DNA from: an uncultured Bacteroides sp.
GTDB taxonomy: Bacteria; Bacteroidota; Bacteroidia; Bacteroidales; Bacteroidaceae
Reading direction: 5' to 3'
Assembly: GCA_900555635.1 (NCBI GenBank)
Contig: USLU01000005.1
Location: 78,536 to 142,535 of the forward strand
Length of the DNA: 64,000 nt
Positions within the stretch are counted from its first letter, which is position 1. Each line of letters begins with the position of its first letter. The notes beneath the pieces are model-generated. The model did no database searches. It worked only from the letters and a program-made list of their open reading frames with translations, and had not been told where the DNA came from. The position numbers and the translations under genes were made by a program. Below, piece by piece: positions 36,537-45,253 of this stretch.

Positions 36537-36566
36537 CAAAAATAAAGATAAAACTCTAATAAACAA
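36537..36566 (-). promoter_or_regulatory. Consensus promoter for the intact kinase
   Basis: On the minus strand TTG (36564-36566), a 19-base spacer and TATTTTTG (36537-36544) match the Bacteroides promoter and fix the kinase start downstream at 36511. Confidence 0.75.
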
Positions 36567-36739
36567 TAGCCCATATTACTTTTTCATTGCGCATTTCTTT
36601 TCATAAACAAAGAGTATCCTGCTTAAGAAAAATGTGTAATGGAAGCGTAACAAATTTGAAAATAAATTGTATGAGATATGTATTAAGCATGTAATGTCGC
36701 AGCCTCATCTTTGCATCGGATTTAAGAAACGTATAAAAG

Positions 36740-39445
36740 ATGAGCATGAAACTAGATTTAGGAAAGACTTTCTTCCTTATTTTACTACTGACACTCTCCA
36801 CTATGGCCGCCATGGCGGGAACCATAAAAGGAACAGTCACTGACAGGCAGACCAAAGAACCATTAACGGGAGCCACCGTACAAATAGCCGGAACAGCATC
36901 GGGTGCCGTAGCCGACATCGACGGTAATTATTCGCTGGATATAAAGAACGGCACTTATACGCTGACTGTAAGATACATCGGCTACAAAGACATCACCCTG
37001 GATGCCGCCAAAGTAAAAGGTGAAACTCTTCTGAACTTCGAGATGGACAGCGACGCACAAGCTTTGGGGGAAGTCAGCGTGGTTGCCAAAAAGAACCTGG
37101 AAAGCGAACGTGCCTTGCAGATGGAACGTCAGAAGGCCACTCTTGCCATTGAGAACCTTGGCTCTAAAGAGATGGGCATCAAAGGTATCAGTAACGTAGA
37201 AGAAGGTGTTAAGAAGATTACGGGCATCTCCATCGCCAGTGCGGGACAACTTATTGTGCGCGGACTCGGCGACCGGTACAGCACCACCACACTGAACGGG
37301 CTTCCCATCGCCTCACCCAACCCGGATAATAAACTGATACCGCTCGACCTTTTCCCCTCAAGCACCGTGCAAAACATCACTGTAAGCAAGGTATACGACG
37401 CAGGTTCCTTTGCCGACTATTCCGGAGCACACATCGACATCAACACAAAAGAGAATGTTACCAGCAACTTCTTCAATATCAGCCTCAACGTAGGAGGCAA
37501 ACTCAATACTTTAGGTAAAGACCGCTACCAAATGGACCGCAACGGCTCACTCCTCAAAACACCGTCTATGGACCAAGCGGCACTGAACATGAGTAAGACC
37601 GAGTTTAACGAATACGTAAAAAGCAAAGACATATTCAATACCTCGTTCGCCGTAAGCAAGAAGACCTCTTTACCCGAATTAAGTGGAAACATTGGATTCG
37701 GTAAGAACATAGGCATCGGCAACCAGACATTGAGCATGCTTGCATCCATCAGTGCCGGAAACGGGCAACAGACCCTGAACAATGCATTCTATAAAACCCT
37801 GGAAGCAAGTGGAAACGCATTGGACAACTTTAGTTACGATAGCTATGCCGACGAATTGAAATTAGCGGCACTGGGCTATCTGGGCTATACGCTACGCAAG
37901 CACGACCGTATCGGCTACACGTTCTTCTATGCCCGCAACGCCAGTGATACCTACCAGCGTCGCGAAGGAGAAGACTCCGAAGGCTATGAACTGACCGGAA
38001 GCAACAACGTCACCCATATCTATACGTTGCAAAACCATCAACTGAACGGGCTGCACAACTTCGGCGAACACGAACAGTGGGAACTGACCTGGGGAGGTTC
38101 TTACGGCAAAACAAGCAGTGAAGAGCCCGACCGCCGCCAAGTAATGTACATCAAGAACAGCCAGGGAGGCCTCAGCCTCTTCACCCTGAACCAGCAGGAA
38201 ACCGCACGCTACTTCGGCGAACTGAACGAAGAAGAATGGAACGCCAACCTCGGCCTGAAATGGAGATGGAGCGAACAGAATTTTGTAAAAATAGGCTTCA
38301 ACTACAAGGACAAGAACCGGGACTATGCGGGCACACGCTTCTACTACGACGCACGAAAACTGAACCCCACCATTGACAATATCTACGACACCGACGGCTT
38401 TCTGAATCAAGAGAATATAGCCAACGGCAACATCACCGTAGGACGCTACATGTACCCCTACGAAGCCTACAAAGCAGGCAATGACATCTACGCCGGCTAT
38501 GTAGCTACCGACTTTTATCCGATGGAATCCATGCTGGTAAACCTCGGTGTGAGATACGAAATCAGCAAACAATGGGTGAAATATGCCACAGACGGAGGCG
38601 AAAAGTATTCCAAACACCGCGACCTGAATAAAAACGACTTCTTTCCAACCTTAAACATGAGATATGCGGTGAACGAAGAAAACAGCTTACGCTTCTCTGT
38701 TTCGCGTACCATCACCCGCCCCTCATTCATCGAGATGGCCCCATTCCTCTACCAGGAGTCCTACGGTTCGGCACAGATACGTGGTAACGCCGATTTGCAG
38801 AATGGCTACAACCTGAACTTCGACCTGCGCTACGAACTCTTCAAGAAGAACGGCGACATGCTCTCCGTTACCGGTTACTTCAAGTACCTGGACAAACCCA
38901 TAGAACGTACACAGATGCTCAACGGAGGCAGTACGATACACTCTTTCAACAATGCAGACAACGGCATGGCAGGCGGTGTAGAGGTAGAAGTCCGCAAGGA
39001 ATTGGTACGTGATCTGAGACTGGGAGCCAACGTCAGCTACATGTATACCAACGTGAAGTTGCCCGAAAGTGGCGCTTACACCAATAAGGAACGTTCGCTG
39101 CAAGGCGCATCCCCCATCCTCGTGAATGCCGACCTCACCTATTCCCCACGCTTCGGAGAAGAGCGTCAGCTGAACCTGGCACTGCTGTACAACCTGCAAG
39201 GCAGCCGCATCCATTCGGTAGGAATTTCCGGACTGGGCGACGTGAAGCAACAATCCGTACATACCCTGAACTTCAACGCCGGTTATAACTTCAACAAGCA
39301 TTTCAGCATGAAATTCCAAATGAACGACCTGCTGAACCGTGCCATAGTCTTCAAACAAGACGTACCCAAAACGGGACAAACCATAGAAGTGGAACGCTAT
39401 AAACGAGGCACAAGCTTCGAGATAGGTGCAAGCTACAACTTTTAA
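36740..39445 (+). CDS. TonB-dependent outer membrane receptor
   Basis: This 901-residue receptor has a signal peptide, an N-terminal carboxypeptidase-regulatory-like domain (KGTVTDRQTKEPLTGATVQI, about 28-105), a plug with the VRGLGDRYSTTTLNGLPI signature (about 120-225) and a beta barrel ending in Phe (GASYNF). It takes up a ligand across the outer membrane using TonB energy. No susD-like gene follows; instead a probable surface lipoprotein starts 45 bases downstream and probably shares the transcript. The start could also be two codons later (MKLDLG). The substrate is unknown. The broad barrel-type match suggests it belongs outside the classic SusC set. Confidence 0.93.
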   Translation: MSMKLDLGKTFFLILLLTLSTMAAMAGTIKGTVTDRQTKEPLTGATVQIAGTASGAVADIDGNYSLDIKNGTYTLTVRYIGYKDITLDAAKVKGETLLNFEMDSDAQALGEVSVVAKKNLESERALQMERQKATLAIENLGSKEMGIKGISNVEEGVKKITGISIASAGQLIVRGLGDRYSTTTLNGLPIASPNPDNKLIPLDLFPSSTVQNITVSKVYDAGSFADYSGAHIDINTKENVTSNFFNISLNVGGKLNTLGKDRYQMDRNGSLLKTPSMDQAALNMSKTEFNEYVKSKDIFNTSFAVSKKTSLPELSGNIGFGKNIGIGNQTLSMLASISAGNGQQTLNNAFYKTLEASGNALDNFSYDSYADELKLAALGYLGYTLRKHDRIGYTFFYARNASDTYQRREGEDSEGYELTGSNNVTHIYTLQNHQLNGLHNFGEHEQWELTWGGSYGKTSSEEPDRRQVMYIKNSQGGLSLFTLNQQETARYFGELNEEEWNANLGLKWRWSEQNFVKIGFNYKDKNRDYAGTRFYYDARKLNPTIDNIYDTDGFLNQENIANGNITVGRYMYPYEAYKAGNDIYAGYVATDFYPMESMLVNLGVRYEISKQWVKYATDGGEKYSKHRDLNKNDFFPTLNMRYAVNEENSLRFSVSRTITRPSFIEMAPFLYQESYGSAQIRGNADLQNGYNLNFDLRYELFKKNGDMLSVTGYFKYLDKPIERTQMLNGGSTIHSFNNADNGMAGGVEVEVRKELVRDLRLGANVSYMYTNVKLPESGAYTNKERSLQGASPILVNADLTYSPRFGEERQLNLALLYNLQGSRIHSVGISGLGDVKQQSVHTLNFNAGYNFNKHFSMKFQMNDLLNRAIVFKQDVPKTGQTIEVERYKRGTSFEIGASYNF

Positions 39446-39489
39446 ATAGATAGTAACAGTATTAATAACACTTAATTAATTCAATTAGT

Positions 39490-40656
39490 ATGAAATCATT
39501 AAACTGGAAATTGTGTTCTCTGGCAATGATAGCCGGAATGTCTTTCTTCACTGCATGCAGCGATGATAACAATGAAAATGGAGGAAATGAGGGTAACGAA
39601 GTCGAGAATGGCGCAACCCTGAAAGGCACAGTTACCTCGGACGTAACATTGAAAGCTGGTAATTCGTACAAACTAAGCGGCGAGTACATCGTAGAAAACG
39701 GTGCAACTCTGCATATCCAAGAAGGGGTGACAATCACCGCTATCGGCGATGACGACATCGTAGATTATATTCTTGTGAAACAAGGCGGTAAAATCAATGC
39801 AGTCGGTACGGCGGATAAGCCCATCATAATGACCAGCGACCTGACCGAACCGGGCGCATGGGGTGGTATCCACATTTGTGGTAAGGCACAAACCAATGTC
39901 GGAAATGGCGTATCCGAAATCGGCGATGCAGCATACGGCGGCAAAGATGATGCCGACAACTCCGGTACATTGAAATACGTACGTGTAGAATACAGCGGTT
40001 ATGCATTCAACCCGGAGAAAGAAGCCAACGGCATCACCTTCTATGGTGTAGGTAACGGAACAACCGTAAGCCATTGCGAAGCCTACAAAGGTTCGGACGA
40101 TGGTTTCGAGTTCTTCGGCGGTACGGTTAATATCAGCAACATGGTTGTAGTAAGCTGTAGCGACGACTCTTACGACTGGACAGAGGGTTGGAGAGGTACA
40201 GCTACAAACCTCGTAGCCTATCAGGAACCGCAAGCCACACTGGGCTATGACTGCGACTGCCTCATTGAAGCAGACAACTACGAAAACGACTTCGCTGCTA
40301 CCCCGATAGCTCACCCTACGCTGAAGAACCTCATTCTTGTAGGTAACGGCTCTACAGAAAACAAACGTGGCATCCGTTTGCGCCGTGGTACTCAGGTTAC
40401 TATCAACGGTGCTAAAGTTTGCGGTAAAGGCAATGCCGTTACGCTGGAAAGTGAAGAAACAGAAAAAGCTCTATTAGCCGGTACTTCCAAGCTCTCTAAC
40501 ATGACGGTTGATTCGGCTTTGAAAAGCGAAAAAGGTATCTACACCAACGACGCATTCGCAGCTGCCGGAAACACCATTGACGCCAATCTGAAATACACCT
40601 CTTTCGCTGCTATCAAAGCCGAATGTGACTGGATGTCCGGTAACTGGGTGAAATAG
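39490..40656 (+). CDS. Predicted surface lipoprotein with right-handed beta-helix
   Basis: A lipoprotein of 388 residues, with lipobox FFTAC and Cys23. The residues after Cys, SDDNNEN, fit the acidic lipoprotein export signal that sends Bacteroidetes lipoproteins to the cell surface. The body is a chain of short beta turns (GATLHIQEGVTITAIG, KINAVGTADKPIIMTS, GTTVSHCEAYKGSDDGFEFFGG), suggesting a right-handed parallel beta-helix as in some glycan-binding proteins. Its place behind a TonB receptor suggests it captures the receptor's ligand. No catalytic residues are recognised. Function is inferred from context only. Confidence 0.75.
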   Translation: MKSLNWKLCSLAMIAGMSFFTACSDDNNENGGNEGNEVENGATLKGTVTSDVTLKAGNSYKLSGEYIVENGATLHIQEGVTITAIGDDDIVDYILVKQGGKINAVGTADKPIIMTSDLTEPGAWGGIHICGKAQTNVGNGVSEIGDAAYGGKDDADNSGTLKYVRVEYSGYAFNPEKEANGITFYGVGNGTTVSHCEAYKGSDDGFEFFGGTVNISNMVVVSCSDDSYDWTEGWRGTATNLVAYQEPQATLGYDCDCLIEADNYENDFAATPIAHPTLKNLILVGNGSTENKRGIRLRRGTQVTINGAKVCGKGNAVTLESEETEKALLAGTSKLSNMTVDSALKSEKGIYTNDAFAAAGNTIDANLKYTSFAAIKAECDWMSGNWVK

Positions 40657-40717
40657 ATAGGCACTCAGCCCCCAACAGTCCATACCTTTGGGCGCCTCAT
40701 ATTACGACTGAGATATC

Positions 40718-40758
40718 AAAAGACCCGGATGTTTTGGGGTAAAACATCCGGGTCTTTT
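40718..40758 (+). terminator. Terminator hairpin after the lipoprotein gene
   Basis: An 18-bp perfect stem, AAAAGACCCGGATGTTTT with its complement across loop GGGGT, ending in TCTTTT. It is the first part of the larger dyad at 40718-40830. Confidence 0.75.
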
Positions 40759-40830
40759 ACATGAAAAGATCCCCATCTTTTGGGGTAAAAGATCCGGGTG
40801 TTTTTAAATAAAAGATGGGGATGTTATCCC
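40718..40830. repeat. Self-similar dyad with mutually exclusive hairpins
   Basis: Besides the terminator stem, AAAAGATCCCCATCTTTT and TTTTGGGGTAAAAGAT recur, and AAAAGATGGGGAT near 40810 can pair with ATCCCCATCTTTT near 40770. The word TTTTGGGGTAAAA occurs twice. The remaining part of the 311-base gap (40831-40967) shows no gene or clear motif. Confidence 0.75.
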
Positions 40831-40967
40831 CTCTCGATATACGACTTAGGGGTGCTAAGTCCTAATGGGAGATGCACTAGATATAGGCGTCTAACCGGCT
40901 AGAAAAAGAACCTGCCGGGGACAAGAAACAGTTGGAAATCGGAAAACATTGAAAACCGGAGACCTTT

Positions 40968-42221
40968 TCAGGACAAAGCTTGCTTGAAATCCCTACCGGA
41001 TGGTGACTGGAATACCTGCAAATCAAATTCCGGAATAATAGCCAGTACATGGTCAAAGACATCGGCCTGCACCCCTTCGTAGGGAACCCAATCCTTAATG
41101 GCACAGAAAAAATAAAGCTCCATCGGAATACCGTGATCGGTGGGCTGTAACTGACGGACCATACAGGTCAACTCCTGATTCACATCGGGAAGACTTTTCA
41201 GATAAGCCGTAAGATAGGCGCGGAATACCCCTAAATTAGTCTGACGACGCCCGTTGACAAGAATGGAATTATCGATGTCGTGTTCCACATTATACTCTTC
41301 AATAATCTGCTCCGTATGTTCCACATAATCTCTCAGCAGACGGATTTTGCGATATTTAGCCAGCATCTCCGGAGTGCAGAATTTTACACTAGTCATGTCG
41401 ATATTGATGGAACGCTTCACACGCCGGCCGCCACTCTCCTTCATGCCGCGCCAGTTCTGGAAAGAGTCGCTGACAAGCAGGTAAGGAGGAATGGTGGTAA
41501 TGGTATTGTCCCAGTTACGCACCTTTACAGTAGCCAGGGTTACTTCTATCACTGTACCGTCGGCACCATATTTGGGCATCGCAATCCAATCGCCCACCTT
41601 CAGCATATCATTAGCCGAAAGTTGTACACCGGATACAAATCCCATGATACTATCCTTGAATACCAACATCAAAATAGCTGCCGAAGCTCCCAAACCTGCC
41701 AGCAAAGAAACAGGCGACTTATTAATGAGAATACTCACCACAATGATAGCTCCCACAAACCAAAGGATAACCTGCACCGTCTGCAACATACCTTTCAGAG
41801 GGCGGTCGCGCAGTTGTTCTCTCTCACTATATACCGTATAAACAGCTTTCAGGAGAGAGTTGATAAAACTAAGGAATGTAATAATAATATAGATCAGGCA
41901 GATACGCTGCAAAAATGCTAAAGTCGCAGAATTACTATCGGCAAAAGCCACAGGAACAAATACATAGATAATAATCGGCGCAACCATACGACTGACATGC
42001 ACCATTACTCTATGGTCGAATACGATGTCATCCCATGTAGCTTTGGTCTGCTTTACCAAATGCGCCACCGCTTTCAAAAGAATATGCCTGCATACTGCAT
42101 CCGCCGCAAATGCGACAATCAAAACAATGGTAAAAGCAATGAACTGGTCGAGTTCTTCTGCCAAAGAAGGGAGCATGCCCCAAGAAATAAGTAGCTCATC
42201 TATATCTCTCAATATATCCAT
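40968..42221 (-). CDS. MscS-family mechanosensitive channel (YbdG-like)
   Basis: A 417-residue inner membrane channel that releases osmolytes on hypo-osmotic stress. There are about five N-terminal spans and the pore helix and beta-domain signature LLAGLGASAAILMLVFKDSIMGFVSGVQLS, followed by the soluble vestibule domain with NWDNTITTIPPYLL. The length and the extended middle insertion resemble Escherichia coli YbdG. The ATG giving MDILRD is preferred over a TTG two codons upstream. The gene follows the DUF4435 gene by 38 bases on the same strand. Confidence 0.9.
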   Translation of the reverse strand: MDILRDIDELLISWGMLPSLAEELDQFIAFTIVLIVAFAADAVCRHILLKAVAHLVKQTKATWDDIVFDHRVMVHVSRMVAPIIIYVFVPVAFADSNSATLAFLQRICLIYIIITFLSFINSLLKAVYTVYSEREQLRDRPLKGMLQTVQVILWFVGAIIVVSILINKSPVSLLAGLGASAAILMLVFKDSIMGFVSGVQLSANDMLKVGDWIAMPKYGADGTVIEVTLATVKVRNWDNTITTIPPYLLVSDSFQNWRGMKESGGRRVKRSINIDMTSVKFCTPEMLAKYRKIRLLRDYVEHTEQIIEEYNVEHDIDNSILVNGRRQTNLGVFRAYLTAYLKSLPDVNQELTCMVRQLQPTDHGIPMELYFFCAIKDWVPYEGVQADVFDHVLAIIPEFDLQVFQSPSGRDFKQALS

Positions 42222-42259
42222 AAACAATTATTTAGGTACTGTTATTCTGTTATTATTGC

Positions 42260-43264
42260 TCAAAGTTTTTCACGCTCCAAGAACTCCCTTACATCTTCTT
42301 TCAACCACTGGTAAAGATAAAGGTTCTTGTAACCACTGTTTTTCTTTAACATTAAAGCGACATTGACCTGACTGTTTTCATACCCGGTAAACTCATTGCG
42401 GAATTGTTCATTATGCTCTGCCAACCGTTTTATCTCCTGCTCGCGTTCACGGCGCAGGACTGTGCAAACAGGTATAAGAATTTTCAAAACCACAGAATCC
42501 ATAATGTGATGTCCTTGTATATACAGATAGGTAGTATCCGGTGTCAGCCCCAACTTTTGCAAGTCTTCTTTCAGATGCTCCACTTTTTCTATATTCTGTG
42601 GAAAGCGGGTTCGCAATTCAGAGAGTTTTGCCGATACCGAGCGCTGCATCTCGTCCAGGCACCTGTAAGGGTGACGGATATTTACGTCCTGCAAACGTAC
42701 ACAAGCATTAAAATCGTACATCGGGAAGGTATGGGTATCGTGCTGGCGATAGAACCATACATTCCATAAAAACAACGGATAAGCTATTTGTGAATAACGC
42801 TTTAAGAATGCAGGAAAGTCCAGAATGAAACGATCGTTCAGCGTAGCTTGCACGCAAACCTCACGAAGCGTTTCAGCAAAACAGTGGAAGTTTTCAATAG
42901 CATATCCATAAGTCTGGAATATATAAGGATTACGGTTTATCTTCCGGGATACATTGGTAGCTCCTTGTAACAGGAAATCATAATCACTATCGACACAAGC
43001 AATCAGGCTCCTGCCCAGTTCCGTTGTGTTCAGTGTATTCATTAGTACCATTTTCTTCCCCTTTGCCAGCGAGGTAGCCGAAGGAAGCATCACCTGAAAG
43101 TAACGTTCTTCGTTTTCAAACTCCGCCAACAAGGTCCGCCAAAAAGCTACATCATCATAACTCTCCACATAAGCCACAATACGTCTGCGGGCTTTCTTCG
43201 GAGAAAGCTTATGAGCGGCATCCAGATAAGCCGAAGTGAGATTATGTTTTAAAGATATTGCCAC
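42260..43264 (-). CDS. DUF4435 protein with TOPRIM-like nuclease fold (AriB-like)
   Basis: A soluble protein of 334 residues. The N-terminal half has AYVESYDDVAFW, with the Glu expected of a TOPRIM domain, and IACVDSDYDFLL, giving the Asp-x-Asp. This is the DUF4435 family, best known as AriB, the effector of the PARIS anti-phage system, which works with the ATPase AriA. An ATPase gene lies directly upstream on the same strand (43376-44206), separated by a repeat hairpin. A defence role is inferred; in many Bacteroides such pairs may have other duties. The stop is 38 bases from the mscS gene. Confidence 0.8.
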   Translation of the reverse strand: MAISLKHNLTSAYLDAAHKLSPKKARRRIVAYVESYDDVAFWRTLLAEFENEERYFQVMLPSATSLAKGKKMVLMNTLNTTELGRSLIACVDSDYDFLLQGATNVSRKINRNPYIFQTYGYAIENFHCFAETLREVCVQATLNDRFILDFPAFLKRYSQIAYPLFLWNVWFYRQHDTHTFPMYDFNACVRLQDVNIRHPYRCLDEMQRSVSAKLSELRTRFPQNIEKVEHLKEDLQKLGLTPDTTYLYIQGHHIMDSVVLKILIPVCTVLRREREQEIKRLAEHNEQFRNEFTGYENSQVNVALMLKKNSGYKNLYLYQWLKEDVREFLEREKL

Positions 43265-43265
43265 G

Positions 43266-43396
43266 GAAAATAGTGATTAGTGGTTAATAGTTAGTGATTA
43301 GTGATAAGTGATTAGTGATTTGCTTATGTTTCTATGAAGTGTAGGCACACAGCGCAATCATAAGCAAATCACTAATCACTTATCACTAATCACTGT
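43266..43396. repeat. Border hairpin of TAGTGATTAG words between the ATPase and DUF4435 genes
   Basis: Left arm has AGTGATTAGTGATAAGTGAT and ends GATTTGCTTATG; right arm is the complement, CATAAGCAAATC followed by ACTAATCACTTATCACT. The right arm runs into the ATPase gene and encodes its last residues and stop codon. Confidence 0.88.
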
Positions 43397-44206
43397 AGTA
43401 ATTTCGCTTACCTCGGTCACTGCATCCAGCCAGCCTTCCATAATAACGGCAGGTGAGTGCGTGGTTAGGATAAGCTGAAGATTCGGATTGAGTTCACGTA
43501 TCATTCCTATCAACTTCTGCTGCCATTCAATGTGAAGGGAAGCTTCCGGTTCGTCCATAAACAGAACACAATGATCGCCATCGCGCACCAAGACGGTCAG
43601 CAGTATGACAAGCATCTGCTTCTCCCCTGAAGATAGTTTATAAGGAGAAAGTTTTTCTTCATCCTGATAGAAGACAATGTCGTTGCTTTTACGATCTATC
43701 TTTTTACGGGTATAGCTGAATAACTCATCAATCAAATCCTGGAACTTCCGTTTCGGGGCGGAAAGAGATGAAGCCTGCGAACGTTGTTCCTCTGTGCCAT
43801 TCAGCAATTCAATCATCTTATTGCCTATATTCACCTGATAATCCAGAAAACGGCGTTGAAGCAAATAGATCTGCCAGTCCAGTTCCGATTTTACTTCCGG
43901 ATCTGCCATACGGGCTGTAAAGTCTCCCATAATAAGCGGACGGTCATAACTACGAATTACATCGTACGGAATATAAGTAGCCTGCGGGTTATCAAAGAAG
44001 ACATGCACGCCATTCTTCTCGTCACTTTTTACTTCTCCGGTGGTCTGTTCAAGATAGCCCACCGAACGATTGAGTATGGTAGTCTTTCCCACTCCGTTGA
44101 TACCCGAGAGAATGTTTACGTCGGGACGTAAATCCCAAGCTATATTGTACCGATGCCACAATCCGTGTATTTCAATACGTTTAATATAATTGGCCTGTAC
44201 TTCCAT
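43376..44206 (-). CDS. ABC-type AAA ATPase (AAA_21/AAA_15-like; AriA-like candidate)
   Basis: A 276-residue soluble ATPase of the SMC/OLD-like ABC group. It shows Walker A SGINGVGKTTIL, the signature KLSSGEKQMLVIL, Walker B VLFMDEPEASLH and the switch His in LILTTHSPAVI. It lacks a transmembrane part and a long coiled coil, and is shorter than typical AriA. I use the ATG giving MEVQANY, which follows two good -7 boxes; the upstream extension is not supported. The C-terminal VISDK is encoded by the repeat hairpin. Together with the DUF4435 gene it forms a two-gene unit resembling PARIS. It could instead be a housekeeping ATPase. Confidence 0.8.
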   Translation of the reverse strand: MEVQANYIKRIEIHGLWHRYNIAWDLRPDVNILSGINGVGKTTILNRSVGYLEQTTGEVKSDEKNGVHVFFDNPQATYIPYDVIRSYDRPLIMGDFTARMADPEVKSELDWQIYLLQRRFLDYQVNIGNKMIELLNGTEEQRSQASSLSAPKRKFQDLIDELFSYTRKKIDRKSNDIVFYQDEEKLSPYKLSSGEKQMLVILLTVLVRDGDHCVLFMDEPEASLHIEWQQKLIGMIRELNPNLQLILTTHSPAVIMEGWLDAVTEVSEITTVISDK

Positions 44207-44228
44207 GATTTCTGATTTTAATTTGAAG

Positions 44229-44260
44229 CAAATATAGATTAAATTGAAAGCAGAAGCAAA
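44229..44260 (-). promoter_or_regulatory. Consensus promoter for the ATPase-DUF4435 pair
   Basis: Minus strand TTTG (44257-44260), a 20-base spacer and TATATTTG (44229-44236). The -33 TTTG is itself part of a second TATATTTG, so two promoters in tandem are possible. Confidence 0.75.
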
Positions 44261-44287
44261 TATAAAAAAAGGGATTGGGAAATTAGT

Positions 44288-44295
44288 TACCTTTG
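44288..44295 (+). promoter_or_regulatory. -7 box for the EamA transporter gene
   Basis: TACCTTTG lies 46 bases before the ATG at 44342, back to back with the ATPase promoter. Confidence 0.5.
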
Positions 44296-44341
44296 CAAAG
44301 ATTTCTAACAAGAGAAGAATTGAAACTTACACCATATAATA

Positions 44342-45253
44342 ATGAATAAAAATATTCAAGGACATCTATTTGCCCTGACTGCAAACATATTATGGGGATT
44401 AATGGCCCCTATCGGCAAATCGGCTTTGATGGAATTCTCCCCGTTGTCAGTAACGACTTTCCGCATGGTAGGAGCAGCTGCCTGTTTCTGGTTACTCTCT
44501 TTATTCTGTAAACACGAACAGGTGCATCACCGTGACATGCTAAAGATATTCTTTGCTTCCTTGTTTGCCCTGGTCTTTAACCAAGGGGTTTATATCTTTG
44601 GACTCTCCTTGACCTCTCCCATAGACGCATCTATTGTGACAACCACCTTGCCTATCGTCACCATGATCGTTGCCGCCCTCTATTTAAAAGAGCCCATTAC
44701 AAACAAGAAAGTACTGGGCATTTTTGTAGGAGCTATAGGAGCGTTGATACTTATTCTAAGCAGTCAAAGTACCAGCAGTGGCAATGGCAATATCATTGGT
44801 GACCTCCTTTGCCTGGTAGCCCAAATAAGTTTTTCCATTTACCTGACTGTATTCAAAGGCTTGTCACAGAAATACTCACCTATCACGCTGAATAAATGGA
44901 TGTTTGTCTATGCCTCTATATGCTACATTCCCTTCTCTTACCACGATGTAGCAGCTATTCAGTGGAACGGGATATCCACGGCAGCATTGTTGCAAGTAAG
45001 TTACGTCGTTGTAGGTGGCAGTTTCCTGGCATATATTTTCATCATGACTGCCCAAAGGCTGATGCGTCCCACCGTAGTAAGCATGTACAACTATATGCAA
45101 CCGATTGTTGCTTCTACAGCCGCTATCATATTAGGAATGGGAACATTCAATTTGGAGAAAGGAATAGCTATCGCCTTGGTATTCCTCGGCGTATATATTG
45201 TAACTCAAAGCAAGTCTCGTAAAGATTTCGAACAGGAAGGTAAAAAGCTATAA
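44342..45253 (+). CDS. EamA/DMT family transporter
   Basis: A 303-residue inner membrane protein with ten hydrophobic segments in two EamA repeats (ANILWGLMAPIGKSALMEFSP at the start of the first; SYVVVGGSFLAYIFIMTA in the second). Members of the drug/metabolite transporter superfamily export amino acids, nucleotides or drugs; the substrate here is unknown. The stop overlaps the end of the convergent regulator gene by six bases. Confidence 0.9.
   Translation: MNKNIQGHLFALTANILWGLMAPIGKSALMEFSPLSVTTFRMVGAAACFWLLSLFCKHEQVHHRDMLKIFFASLFALVFNQGVYIFGLSLTSPIDASIVTTTLPIVTMIVAALYLKEPITNKKVLGIFVGAIGALILILSSQSTSSGNGNIIGDLLCLVAQISFSIYLTVFKGLSQKYSPITLNKWMFVYASICYIPFSYHDVAAIQWNGISTAALLQVSYVVVGGSFLAYIFIMTAQRLMRPTVVSMYNYMQPIVASTAAIILGMGTFNLEKGIAIALVFLGVYIVTQSKSRKDFEQEGKKL

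Noticed and set aside
37892..38617. 241-codon minus-strand ORF inside the TonB receptor, and similar ones at 38723-39379 and 39673-40314
   Set aside because: Antisense shadows caused by the codon use of the plus-strand genes; no recognisable protein features.
43266..43396. Possible CRISPR-like direct repeats
   Set aside because: Words are 7-10 bases, have no unique spacers of constant length and form inverted arms; no cas genes.
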